A stretch of 64,000 nt of DNA from Hippasteria phrygiana (Eukaryota; Echinodermata; Asteroidea; Valvatida; Goniasteridae), in the NCBI GenBank assembly GCA_037893225.1, contig JAZGUH010000005.1:620001-684000 (forward strand). The letters run 5' to 3'. Of the stretch, positions 1 to 13,500 are shown piece by piece. The notes under the pieces were generated by a model. The model worked only from the letters and a program-made list of their open reading frames with translations, had not been told where the DNA came from and made no database searches. The translations under genes were made by a program, and so were the position numbers. Each line of letters opens with the position of its first letter. Position 1 is the stretch's first letter.

Positions 1-165
1 TTCAGGACTGTAGCGCCTTGGCACCATTTCTTTACATGGAGCTATGATGCCCCAATTTGTCCAAGTCCAAAGAATGTGCCATAGGTATACTGCACATTGT
101 TGGATTTAATTTTGACAGGTTGATGACACTTCCTGGAGGTCTTCAGATATAATTTTTTTGAAGGT
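1..165 (-). mobile_element. LINE 3' fragment
   Basis: Close copy of 9884-10010. In that copy the minus strand reads as the C-terminus of a non-LTR reverse transcriptase ORF. Runs off the window start. Confidence 0.55.
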
Positions 166-219
166 GGTGGCAGTTCAGACATATTTATTCTGAGTATTGA
201 TACCGGTATATTTATAGAC

Positions 220-432
220 CAGTGATGTAGTCAAGACCATCACAAGACCAGGCACAAGACCATGCACAAGACCAGCTTGTAACAGGCACAAGTAACAGGA
301 ATTAAACCATGACAAAGGAATGCTTTTATTACAGTTCATTTGAATAGCTTAAGACTTGGATTAAGACTGCTGGTCTTGTGCTAGTCTTGCAGGGTCTTGT
401 GTGGTCTTGTTACGGTGTCGACTACATCACTG
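220..432. mobile_element. hAT-type MITE, family A
   Basis: Terminal inverted repeats start CAGTGATGTAGTC; interior is made of short caagaccatcac/gtcttgtg words. Flanks TTATAGAC (212-219) and TTATAAAC (433-440) match 7 of 8, as expected for an 8-bp hAT target duplication. Confidence 0.75.
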
Positions 433-810
433 TTATAAACATTAAGCTTTCAGATTGAAACTAATGGTTTTGTTGTTTTATCATTACCACAGCTATACCA
501 TACCTTTAAAAAGTTGAAAAAAAACCACATAATACATATGGATAAAATCCCTAAAAAAATCATTTCGCACATTTCAAATGTCTCATACTTTACCAACAAA
601 AATACAAATTTGGAGTAATATTCATAAGTAAACAAAAGTGAAACTCCAAACACATAACAGGAACTGCAACATTCTGCATGGTTAATTAAAAAGAGTTAAC
701 CTCGGACGTGTCAACAGCACGGCTAAGTAAAACAGTTGAGTAGGGATTGACTACCTAAAGATTTATGAAACCGTGGACTCTTTGCTGTGTAGGCCTCTCT
801 GCTAACATTA

Positions 811-977
811 CTACGCCCTGGGAAACACAGGAGACACAAACGTCATGTACACACATGCCACATTCATGAAAAACTCTCCGAAAAAGAAATAAATACACGC
901 TTTAACCCTTGTCCATACAAAAATATATCCCAACATCGATGATAGGTGTGTACCATTTGTAGTGCGTTGGTAATTTC
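811..977 (-). CDS. Possible terminal exon of the hnRNP gene
   Basis: Tentative. An acceptor after agagcag at 978 would join PNY(G) in frame to GNYQRTTNG, which resembles the Asn/Tyr tail; the frame then runs to a stop at 811. Against it, the sequence upstream of the acceptor is purine-rich on the coding strand, and the last 35 or so residues are hydrophobic, unlike hnRNP tails. The exon may end earlier at another donor, or be wrong. Confidence 0.3.
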
Positions 978-1265
978 CTGCTCTGGAAGCCCCCACCCCC
1001 TAATCCCTTTCCCTTATATAGGTCAAATTCATCCAGACACTGTCAATCACAGCCCTGGAGCAGGTCTAGGGAATGGACAATTGATCACACGTGGCATGGT
1101 GCTAGATACTTATTGCCGAGGCAGACTTGTACACACACATAATTATGGGCATTCTACATGGGAATATTTTCTGGTCAGATTTTCTGGTCAGATTTTGAAG
1201 GTCAATCACTCACTAATGGGGGCTTACGGAACATACCGGACAAACCCCTAACGTTAACGACCTAC

Positions 1266-1517
1266 CGTAGTTGGGTTGCTGCTGCTGCTGCTGCTGCTGC
1301 TGTTGTGGTTGTTGTTGCTGTGTGGGCTGCTGTTGCTGCTGTTGCGGCTGCTGCTGTTGTTGGTTGTAACCATAGCCCCCCTGCTGGGGCTGAGCGCGCT
1401 GCTGGTTGTAGCTGGCGCTACCGTTGTTGTACTGACCACCAAAGCCACCCTGGTTGGGCATCTGACCACTCTGCTGACCGAAGCCTTGCTGCTGTTGTGG
1501 CTGCTGGCCATAGTTGC
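1266..1517 (-). CDS. hnRNP exon 9 (Gln-rich low-complexity tail)
   Basis: Acceptor gatttgtag, donor gtaggt at 1265. Encodes NYGQQPQQQQGFGQQ, then Gly/Asn/Tyr/Gln repeats, and finishes with interrupted polyglutamine and PNY. Interrupted CAG/CAA codons give a near-pure run of ten Gln close to the 3' end. If the donor were not used, the frame would run 16 more codons to a stop at 1213; that extension is not Gln/Gly-rich. Confidence 0.85.
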
Positions 1518-4500
1518 CTACAAATCAACACATCCACGTATAAATGTATATTGCCTTGTTTGTGTTTACAAACTGGGCATTTAACCCTTTGAAGCCGGAT
1601 GACGGCTAAAGCCGCAAAAACAAATCAGTGCCACCAGGCCAGTGCCACGTCTATACACGCCATTTTCTGCCGTTTCAATCCATTGATGGATTATTGTGTA
1701 TGTTACGCTTACAAACATGTAGCTGCACGAACATCTTGTATTGGTTTCCCTTAGCTGCACAGGCCACCCCGGCGCCTCCCTATAAATAACCGACTTCAAG
1801 TGGTTAAATTATGGTCTTGAATCAAGACTAGATATTGTTTACCCATTCAGTCTTGTGCCTGGGACAGTATAATTTTGTATGAGGGAAAAACAATAAATAC
1901 AGTCGAAGCAGGTTCCTGCAGCTGTGTTCGCACAGGATTTTATGGGGGTAAAACTCACCCAGACGATGGTTACTTTTACCAGTTTTAAGTCAAGTGTGAA
2001 CAGGCCCAGGAATCTTTCTAATGCATACTTGTAAACTGAAAGGGGAAAGAGTTCCATATCCGGCCATCCCTTATTTTCCCTTAATATGACTTAGAAACTA
2101 CCAAAAAGTGTAAATCTGATGAAGAAACACGAATTTAGGAGGGAAAAAATTTCAACTTATTCTTTGAAAATACTTTGACTTTTCTGTCATGGCCCTTAGA
2201 CTTTGTGCACGAGGTCTAAGTGATGGCCGGATATGGAACTCATTCCCTGAAAGTTTTTTTTTGTTCTACGACTTACCCATCTGTGGCTGCTGTGGTTGTC
2301 CTCCCCAGCCTCCTGAAAAAAATAAAATATAGGTCAAAATTAATGAAGAGACCTCATCTCACCATCGGCTCTTTTCAGAGCAAACACTTCCTCAGTCAAG
2401 AAGCATCTTTCCATGGTGGACTCGCAACCTACTTTCTAGCAAAACTCTCCTATGCAAACATACATTCTGAGCCATGTTGTTGCATGGGTCAAAATCAGTC
2501 AAGGTGATTGTTTTTGACCCTCCTGCCATAGTACAAAACCACATGTAATCTGATCATGTCTGTGTAAAAGTATAGCAGGGGAGGTGGAAGGAAATTTTGA
2601 CTGATTTTGACCTTTTAAATAGGAGGGTAAATTCTGAAGCAAACTTACAAAAAATGTATGATCCATTTTAACTATGGGATTCCTTGTTCTAATTTCAAGT
2701 TCAGATTTCAAGATTTAAGTTCCTTGAAGCGTACTGCATGCAGAGCAGACTCGCGCTGACAATGTCAGGTATTCAAATTGTGCCGGTCATGCACACGACA
2801 GGCACACCCCTAATAATTTAACCCTAAAACCCTGGTAAATCCAACAAAATCCAACAAAATCCAACAAAATCCAACAAAATCCAACAGTGGTAAAAAGCTG
2901 CTGTAATTTGTTGGATTCAGCCGTCGACACAAATTAAATTGTCGTATTTAGCAGGCTGGAAGCTAAACACACCAGTTGAAGTTTGTCATTTAGGAAGGTG
3001 GAAGCAGACTTCTAACAAAATTTCAGTTGGATTTTGTTAGATTTGGCAGGGCTCATACGAACAAATACTTGTTGTATTTTGTTGGACTCAGCAGGGTAGC
3101 TGCAAAATGCCAAGGTTGGTGTGTGGGTGGTACACTAGAATCCAACAAAATGTGCTGTTGGATTTTGTCGTATTTAGCAGGCTTCTCATACAATTTTTGG
3201 ATTTAGCGGGGCCATATGAAAACCACCGAAGGGGGGCAAGGTTAATATCGCTCCCAGACGCTGCCCTACTCACCTTGGGGTCCGTAGTTTGCTCCCCCTT
3301 GGCCAAACTGGTTGTTCCCATAGTTGGGATTGGGGCTCTGGTTCCAGCCCTGGTTATAGCCGCCCCCGCCCATGTTGGGCCCGCCCCCAGGAGGTCCACC
3401 CCTCTGCATCTGGTTGAAGTTCCCGCCTGGGCCTCCAGGACCGCCGCCCTGGCCGCCCATGTCATTTTTGCTACGCGGCTCCGCCTTTTTGCATTCGACC
3501 TGTTGGTTCACAGTCATCAAGAAATTTCTTCAATCAAACAGTCTGAAATTCTTCAGAGAACAATTTCAACAACAGAAAGTTCAAAGGGTACCTTAAAAAA
3601 TGATATCAGAAAGATCCTTTAAACAATTTGTTCATACTGTCAACCAAAAAGTGCAGCTTTTGTTTCAGATTTGATGCATACTTCTTTTAATCACTGTATT
3701 CATCCTTCGCATTTTGAATTAAAATTTGAATTTGTAGCAACAAGTCAGTTATTCACAAGTTTTAACACAGAAACCATTTTTCCTGCGAACTCTTTCAAAC
3801 AATCCAGAATTACCTAAGAACTATCTTTTGATCGACACATTTTAAACCTTTGCTTCTTGATGTATTACTCTTATGAGTTACAGATCAAAACAAGGTTTTC
3901 CTCACAGAAGTTTTAACTCAAATTGCCTTGTCCCCCCCCCCCCCACCAGGGACAAATTTCACAGAGATGCTAAGCATGTAATGTCGCAACGTCTTTAGCA
4001 AAAAACAGATACCACGTGATGCATATAGCCTTCGACTGGCTCTCGACAAATTTGTGCTCAGCAAGTAAGTTCACTTAACCCATGTTTTATGCAAGTAGCT
4101 CCATGAAATGAGACCCTGATGTGAACAACGTCACCTCGTAACTCGTGTTCATAAGTCAAAAATACCCAGTGCTTGTGAACAGAAGTTACCAGGTGACGTA
4201 TGCAACACGTAACAGAACACAAACGCACAAAAGCAATTAGTACTTAGGCCGAGAAAAAAAAAAAACATGTTTCACGTCCGGGTTTATAAAAAAAGGAGGA
4301 AGAGGGGCTTTTTATTTTCAAGATGGCCGTCATTTAAAAAGATTCTGGCAACCGTTGGTGTTTCCCTGTTCAAAGACGCATTAAAAATGAAAGACATGTT
4401 GGACAAGAGAACTGAACATATTTAAAGTGTTTTTTAGTATGTTTGTCAGCAAAAAAGAATATTTTTAAAAAATCCGACTCACAAGTATTTATTTTCCGAT

Positions 4501-7500
4501 TGACTGGTTGAAATTTTTGGTTTTTTTATACATAATTTTTCTGTGGTAAAAATAAAACAAAAATTTAGGCGGCCTCCAAAAAGAAAGCGGGCAGGGACGC
4601 GAAACATTTTTTTTTTTATTTCGCCTTAGCGTGTTTAACGTTTCTACTAATCTCTGCATTGTAACTCTTTGTACAAATAAGTCAAACTGCTTGGAGCGCC
4701 CAGTTGTTACAAGTACCTTTTCATTTCACGTACAAATTTGCAAATGTTAATTTTTACTTCCTACGGTATGTACCCAGTCCTCTAATCAGTGACTATTATA
4801 TATCTACCAATGGTGGAACAAATCATGCGGGCACTGGTCAATCTACTGATTAACTATCTACGTGTACTCATCAATTTATATGTAACAAATTCCACTGGAG
4901 CGAAATTATACTTCTGTACCATAAGTATTTGCAATCAGTGCAGAAACCTTAAGTAAACCTCTAAATAAAAGGAAGGGAAGATGTTTCTAGAGTTGATGGT
5001 AGTTATTTAGGATTGGTTTACATAAATACGAATATGTACAATTACATGTATCCGTAGCTAACAATGATGTGTGGAAAGACAAACACAATAAGATACTTCC
5101 TTTTATCATAGGCTCCAAGCAGTTTGACTTATGCATTGATTCAAATCCAACCACTTTTACTTTGAAAGTTCCCCCGCCCCAAAAACCGAAACGTGAACAA
5201 TGTAGGACTGCAACTTTACTTTCGGATTTGTTGGACATTTTCGGTCAAAATTGAAAGCAAAAAGTATGTAAAGTGGTTGGTTTTAAGGTTCTGTAAACAA
5301 ACTTTAGAAACAAGAAAAGTAACACTCTCGAGTAGACACGTACATTGTACCACACACTCATTCCAAACCCTCCTTTGAAATCTTTTAAACTTTTCTGGAT
5401 CAAAATTACCCACATTTACCAACAAAATCTAATATCAATCTCGTAAGGTAGACATAAGGGTACATATACATGTTATTTCAATTTTTTTGTTACTATTTTC
5501 TAATGTCCATTTTCTATACAGAGGTTTTAAATGGCAAATTCGTATCTTTGAAATGGCTCACAATAGCAAGATGCAATATTGAAAGCCCAAAGGCCCAGGC
5601 TTTGCAGGGCTTTTCAAAGGCGCTGCCCGACCACAGGTTTGGCAGCCCACCCTAGGTCATATGGACATTTCAGTAATGGTAATTATCACAATTCAAAATT
5701 GTGATAAATACTTTTCGTATGAGGCATTCTGTCAAAAGAAACAACTACCAACAAACAGTTTAAGAGAGAGTTTTTGATCATTATTCAAACTTGCACCCAC
5801 AGTATGTAACTGAAGTTGTGATAAACTTCATTGACGTTTTGGTTTTTAAGAAGAAATTTTTTTACAAACTTTCAGCTCAAGACCATTTAATGGTCTGGGG
5901 CTAAAAATGGGGGGTAAAAATGTGGCCTGCAATATCCTCAAGTGATGCAGTAGGGGAGATGGGGGTTAGTTGGAACACGGCTAAGTTGGAACACGGGTAA
6001 GTTGGAACATTGAAATTTCTTTCCACAGCTAGCTGTGAGGAAAAAAGTCTCAATGTTTCAACTTACCCCGTGTTCCAACTAACCCCCACCTCCACCTACT
6101 TTAAGCAATTTTGCACAGATGGAGTTTCCACACCACATATTCACTTCTCTCAATTCTGTAACTCCAAAATCTCAACACACACACACACAAAACACATCTT
6201 TAAGACTGAACACATTAAGAAGTAAATGGGAACGTATGACTGCACCGTTTTGTTATCAATGTTGAAAAATCGCTGCCGGCAGACACTTTCCACGGTGGCG
6301 TCGTCATGGAAGGTCACAAACCCGAAACCTAGGCATGCGAGGTAGTGATAAAATGTAGATACGCAGTGCCAGTTGCAAGTATACGGCTGGTTCGACTCCA
6401 CGCTCTTGATCAACTCATTGAGACTCGCTAATCACAGGGTGCAACCATCTCAATGGGATTTTGTGTGAGTAAACTTCACTGCGAGTACAGCCTACTCGTC
6501 AGCCTCATTTTAAATTGTGGTAAATCGTGTTTTTTTTTATTTTTACAGACAATATAGATGAAAATATTGAATGGTGTGCAAATTGATACCCAGGGAATAA
6601 GTTATTAAACTGAAGGGCGCACATTGCCCTGAAATTTCCAAAATTTCATGTTTAGTTTCCTAACCTACTTCTGCGTCTGAGTGTACAAATTAAACCATAA
6701 TGTGTACATTTATTGAGAAACATGGAAAAAAACTGGGACATTCAGACTGGTGCCACACATAGTGCCACACATAGTGCAGCCTGTATGCAACCCAAGTACT
6801 ACAGACTAAGGGTACCACTCCGAGTATTCAAATTGTCCAACAGTCCAACTTCCCCGAACAAAAATGATTCCCCAAAATAATTTGTCAACGATTTTCAGGC
6901 AAATGAATAACATTTTCAAGAAATGGTCACATACATAATTATCTGCTACTTTTGAGCGATCTTTCCAGGCAAAGCAATTTTAGAACGGGGCAATGTGTCC
7001 CTTCAACCTTTCCGTATCCGTCAAAATCCAGCAGGCGATTCGGAAGATTTGGCAGCACTGAGGAGAGTACAGCCCAACCACGGTTATTTTACAAGGGGCT
7101 GTACACGTTCCTTGAAAATTCAATTTACAAATAATGTGCCATCGGATAACTTCTAATGGTGGATTTTGGAGGAAGCAGAAAGGTTCCTGGCCAGACTGCT
7201 GTGGGGAAGTTTAGGGTTTAATTGGTCGGTGTGATCAAAAGTGGTGAGCAACCAGCCAGTAACTTTATAACTGCAGTTAGCTACATGTATCTTACTCAGG
7301 AATACCTATACAAAAAAATACAATTCATTAATTAAGGAGAAAAGACAATGGTGAAGTTAGAATAATAAATACAATTACATATATACGCATACATTATAAA
7401 ATGGATATTGCCCTGTGCTTAACATTACCAAAATATAAGCTATCAAAACAATGACTACGATCTAACTTTTTTTCTGTGAAACTGCATTAATTTCTTTTAC

Positions 7501-10500
7501 GAAAAGGGCATTTTGTATCAAGTTACTGACAAAAAATATACCGCTAAAACTGTACACTCGACTTGCGAGCCGAGTTTTTCTATATAACGAAACAACAGAA
7601 TTCGGATCCATTTTGTTTTGTCTGTAAAGCCCAAACAAGGGTTTTGTGTACTTTCATACTATATTTCACAACCTGTGCTTATTACATTTCTATACAATAC
7701 GATTAGCTTAACAGCCGTTTTTTTAATCACTGGTCACTAGAATAATAAAAAAGCCGTACAACGCTGCTTCGTACCCTTCGCATTACTGACGTAGCTACGT
7801 ATTCAACGTTACGTACATATTACTCTTAAGTTAAGAATACTATTAAGTACATATGTACAAGTATAGCTACTGTTGATCGAACAGAGATAAAAAACACCGC
7901 TGGAGATACAAATAATTACAGGGTAGAGCGGCAAAGCACGTTTACATTTTTATGTCCAATTAACTCAACAGAGGGCAAAAGTGCCACCACATGAACACTT
8001 TTGAAACATAAAAAGAAGATTCGCAACACTTTCTTTTTGCAGGACAATACTCGGAAGATTAGCACCGATTTGGAAAACGCAAAAGGGAAACCGAGTCGGC
8101 ATGAAATGGGACTTACCTCTGCTCTTTAGCGTCAGGTTGTCATGCATCAGTACCACCTCTTTAACCTAGGAATGCAAAGATAGAGCTTGTCTGAATCTAT
8201 TGTAATATGTGGGCCAATCTATATATTAGGGGTCCAATTTTGGTGTCCCTGTTACATCGGACATGTATAATATTTTTCAATTCAGGACACATTCTTTAAC
8301 CCTAACCCTCCAGGGTATTTTGGCTAGAAACCCTGCCAGACGCATCAGATTGCATACTTTGTCACATTGACTTGTGTGCAGACTGCAGCAAAGTGGAGCT
8401 GTCACCACAGATGCACTGTGCTGCGTCTGGGGCAGGGTTAGGGTTAATGCCTTCTATCTCCAAGAGTGATTATGTAAAGCAAAGTACCTGCCAAACAAGT
8501 AAAAACTAGTGTGGTGTCAATTTTAATGACGGGTTGGCGCAGTGGTTACTGTCCACACCTTTCACCGCTGTGGCCCGGGTTTGATTCCTGCCCTGGTCCA
8601 CATGTGGATTGGGTTTTCAGTCCCTACCTGATTCCGTGGGTTTCCCCCAGAATATTCTTCTGGGGTTTTCCTCCCACCTCTAAAACTGTAACTTCTTCTC
8701 ATTGTCTTCTCTCTACAGGTTTCTAAAGGCTTTCGAGCTACAGTGCCTAGGGCACTTTTGAGAAATCATTGGTTTCATTAACAGAAAGAATTAAATAAAT
8801 AAATAACTAATAAAATTACACAGGTCAGGTGTAACAGGGACACCAAAACATGTCACACTTCTGGACCCCTATTTTATAGAATGACCCATGTACCGAGTAA
8901 TGACAGTACTCATTTTTTTGTGATGTCATTCATTTTGGTCATTACAAGGACTCGGGTTGCCTAAGCAAGGACAAGGTCTGGATGAAGCGTCTCTTGGAAT
9001 TTCAACTCCATGGCATCAATATCCAGAAAGAAAATGAATGCCGCACCCCATGTAGTCGAGTCCATCACAAGTCCCTGCAAGTCCATCACAAGCCCTCCAG
9101 TCCTAATCCCAATCACAAGCTATTCAAATGAGCTTTGACAAAGACATTCCTTTGTCATTGTTCATCCAGTTACTTGTGACCGGCGTTATGAAAGGACTTC
9201 TGACTGGGCTTGCGAAAGTACTTGTGAAAGGACTTGCAGGTACTCGACTCCAACTCTGCCGCACCCCCGCGCCGCACCGCTGCACCCCCCAACAACCCCC
9301 CCACACCAATCTAGATTTGTCTTTCTTGCCAATTTTTTCGGTTATGTTCAGTTTTTGTGTTTTTTCACCTCTCCAAATATCCTTATCAAAATCTTAATCT
9401 GTATGTTTCTTTTCCCTTTCCCTGTACAAAAACAACAAATATAACTAAAAAAAAAAAAAAAAAATTATTTGAGAAATAGGAGCCCAAAACAAATGTTATG
9501 GATCAGCACTAATTTGGTGGTCTGCTTGGTTAGTACATGCCGTTTAATTAATTCATTCATTTACTTATAAAGATATTCAAGTGCACTGTACATTATTGTT
9601 AATTAGTAAAATACGAAAGAAAAAATTACATCAGAACTACTGAAGCCACACAACACTTAAACCAGGAAAGACATCACCAAAAGTTTAAAACACATTAAAA
9701 ATTAAATACCAAATTTAACCAAGAACATCAGTCATAATATTAAAATGGCATTATATCAAATTACATATCAAACTCAATCTGAGAAAGATTATGATGGCAA
9801 CTTATTCCACAGGGTCGGAGCACCATATTGAAAGGTCTGATCACCTAAATCAAAAACCATGTTGTGTTGTATTTTGATGGGTTCAGGACTGTAGAGCTTT
9901 GGCACCGTTACTTTACATGGAGCTATGATGCCCAATTTGTCCAAGTCCAAAGAATGTCCCATAGGTAAACTGCACAGTGTTGGATTTTCACAGGTTGAGG
10001 ACATTTCCCAGTAAAAAGTGCCACACAGGTTACGGTTAATGGATCGGTTTATTCCAATATGCACTTTCCCGACTGGACCTCAACAAGCTAATTAAATTTG
10101 AGGAAAAACCTCACATTCTACACAGACAATAAAATCCTGACAAAGGCACTTAACTTACCATGAAATTGCTGGAATTGAAAAAATTCCGCAGGCCGTCTTC
10201 GTTGGTGCTTTGGGAGATGCCCCCAACAAAAACTTTCTTGTCCAGACTTTTGTTATGCGGAACCCTGCTAGCCGGAGGTGGCTGGCCCCTCTGCACACTC
10301 GGCTTAGGGTCAATCTAACAAAAAAAAATTAATTAAATAAATGGTTTGCATTAGCCAAGAAACTTGAGCATCGTAACACCATACTGGCACCGTACCAACG
10401 AAACTACGTGTATCTTGCGCTGTGTGTTGGTGGTCTCCCAATTTTCTAGTCTGGTTCCCTGACCTGAAGATTCCCTGAAGTCTACACCTTAGGTCAGGTA

Positions 10501-13500
10501 GTACTCAGGGTTTAAAATAGATCATGACGTGCAGTGTTAGTCCGAGTGACGTCAGTGGCATCATTCAAATTTAATATTCTAGCAGAATCCGGTCAGCAAA
10601 ATACTGCAAGAGTATGGCATTGATTTTTTAGAGAATTCAAATTCCAGGATCTGTAACAAGCCCCGACAGACATTTTGTTATTACGAACATCAATATTAAC
10701 CCCTTGAGTACAGTTTTTTACAGGAGGCGCCGGGGTGTCGTGCCGGCCTTTGCAGCCAAGCGAAACGGCCACAATGTGCTTGTGCAGTCAAGCTTAAACA
10801 TACTCAATAATCCATCAATGGATTGAAACTACACAAATAGCGGCAAATGGCATCATCCGGCCTGGTGGCACTGTTTTGTTTGCGCCATTTGGCGTCATCC
10901 GTACGCAAGGGGTTAACAACCAAATGTTACCGAAAACAAGTTCGGGGAACTTCGGACATTTTTGGAAACGGGAGGAATTCCTCCCGTTTTCGTCACGTGA
11001 CACTGGCGGCTGTCGGACCCCAATATTCATCAGAAATAGTCAGAATATTTTGGTCTGGGAACCAGACTACCAATTACCAATATCTTTGTTCAAGGCTGCT
11101 AGGGATAATGCCACAATTTTACACAGCAACCTGGACAGCAGACAGTGTCAGGATCACTTGATAACAATTTATTGCTCAATATCATTGGATAAACCACAAG
11201 GTAATTTTCAATAGATTTGTCCAAGTGAACACAGCGAACTAGCAGGAGCAGGATTTGAACCTGCGACCTTCAGAATGCCGTACTGCTTTGCTCTACCAAC
11301 TGACCTAGCCAGTTTCCTTTGTGGTCTGACTGTAACATTTTCAATAGGGCAGACTTAAACAATTACACCAAACGGTAAACAATTCTCCACTTGAGAACTG
11401 GCTATAATACGTCCTTGTTCTGAACACAGAATAGAAACAAATTTACAACCTGTGATTCATTGATGCAACATAAACATTCAAGAAAATTTGTCAAGTACAA
11501 TCTGCACATTCTGGACTTGGTATAACTAACACTGCATGCACCAGCATCATTAAAATTTACCCTAGGACAAACAACAGTAATCTATCTCAAGTCAATATAG
11601 CTCATCATATCAGTGCTTATACCCAGCTTTCTTGGCATTGAGGAGACTGTTAGCTAAGCAAATTGCTGATTTTTGCGAACTTTTTTTAAGGTTACGTCAT
11701 AGGGTGCTAGTATAGATTTTGTGAAAAGGGGCTCTGTACTAACTTAGATAATGTTTTAAACTTTAAATTACAGTTGATTGTATGTAAAAAAGATGTTTTA
11801 CTTTTCCCATAAAACTTGTAATTGTACTGAAATCCAATATGGCCGCCATTACCATGGCAACAGCGGATTTGCGGACAGTGTTTTTTCTTGTAAATTCTGA
11901 AGACAATATATTGGTGATAATACCTTGTCAAAAAATTTTTAAACAAAAAAAGTAGTCTGCTTAGCTAACAGTCCCCTTAAACGACAGAATATGTTTATTC
12001 CCCTTGACAGGAGCCAGTTTCTGGGTGGAGAGAAATTATGGTATAAAATGTCTTGCTCAAAGACATAAGTGCCATGACCAGCCAGGCTGAGATTCGAACC
12101 CACTTTCCGGTGGGTCTGCTGGACTGCTCAGCCACACCACACCCCGGGCCTTGCGGATTCAACGAGGGACAGACAAACACTCACCGTCCGTCCGTTTAGC
12201 TTGAGCGGTACCGGCGATGACAAAACCTTGGTGGCGCACGCTGGGTCTTTGAAGGTGACGAAGCCAAAGCCTTTGTTCCTATGCGTTTCATTATCCATCA
12301 TCAGGACAATGTCCGACACCTCACCGAACTTCTCAAAGAAGGCCTGGAATTGCTCTAAGAATGTAGGAAGAATACAACTTTGAATGGCTTGAAAGGATAA
12401 CTTTCCAATACTAAGGGGGATGTCCCTTTCTAAAATTTGGAACTTCCATACGTAGTGTATGGGAGTGACAGTCCCAAAACTTAAGACTGGAAAAACCGAG
12501 AAAAAAAATCCTTTGGATCTAGCCATGCCCAAAGAAAAACACTCTTTTCGGAAAGAGTTTCGTATCCGGACATCACTTATTTTCCCGTTAATAATATGAC
12601 TTAAAAACTACCAAAAAGTGTAAATCTGATGAAGAAACACAAATTTAGGAGGGAAAATGTTTCAACTTATTCTTTGAAAATACTTTTGACTTTTTCTGTC
12701 ATGGCCCATAGACTTTGTGCACGAGGTATAAGTGATGTCCGGATATGGAACTCTTTCCCTCTTTTGCTCAGACCATACAGAATTCTTAACCCTTACCCTG
12801 CTGAATCCAACAGGATCCAACAATTTGATATTCCTGTTGTAACCTGTTGGATTGAGCAGCTAACTCATGTTTAATTACAATCCTGTTGGATTCAGCAGGC
12901 AACAGAAAAATAAGACACAGTTGGACCGTGTTGGATTGAGCAGCTAACTCATACATGAAGTGTTACAATCCTGTTGGATTCAGCAGAAAAATATGTCACG
13001 GTTGGATTCTGTTGGATTTAGCACGCAAGTCATTTTTGATGACGTGTTGGACTGCGTTGGATTGAGCAGGAAACCCATATGAATCACCGTTGGACTCTGT
13101 TGGATTTAGCAGGGTAGTCCTGGTGAACCATTAGGGGGTTTTAATATCTGGACATTCCTAATGAAACCTACCTTTTGTTACCTCGCCATTCACAGCTCCT
13201 ATAAACAACTTTCTGCAATACAATCACAAAGAAATATGCTGCTTAATCGACTGATATTGGTTTATCACCTTCATGAATATTTAACCCTAACTGCCTAGGG
13301 TGTGTGGAAAATCATATTAATATTGAAGGATTCATGACTATTAGGGTTAACAACCTTGATGGGGAACTACATGTATATATGTATTGACGAGCAAATATTA
13401 GCCAATCACAAGATGGCAGCAAGGCTAGTAGGACTAAGGTCGTTTCACGCTCCAATAAGCCAGTTCGGTATTTCAACTGCGCATGTGCACAATGACAAAA

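Larger units (their letters stand above)
8227..8871. mobile_element. TIR element carrying two nested repeats
   Basis: Inverted ends TAGGGGTCC...TTTTGGTGTCCCTGTTACA and TGTAACAGGGACACCAAAA...GGACCCCTA. Interior is split by a TTAA-bounded MITE (8296-8447) and a SINE (8518-8812). In hnRNP intron 4. Confidence 0.7.

Noticed and set aside
1158..1592. Plus-strand frames rich in Ala or Leu opposite the hnRNP tail
   Set aside because: Antisense shadows of the CAG/CAA repeat in hnRNP exon 9.
8298..8447. Telomere-like TTAGGG repeats (also 13281-13350)
   Set aside because: Only two hexamers on each side, as inverted termini of TTAA-bounded MITEs.
11240..11312. Possible tRNA genes (also 27575-27650, 41750-41822, 51697-51770, 12056-12130, 8518-8590)
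   Set aside because: A- and B-box-like words are present, but acceptor arms do not pair, anticodon arms are abnormal, and SINE bodies follow.
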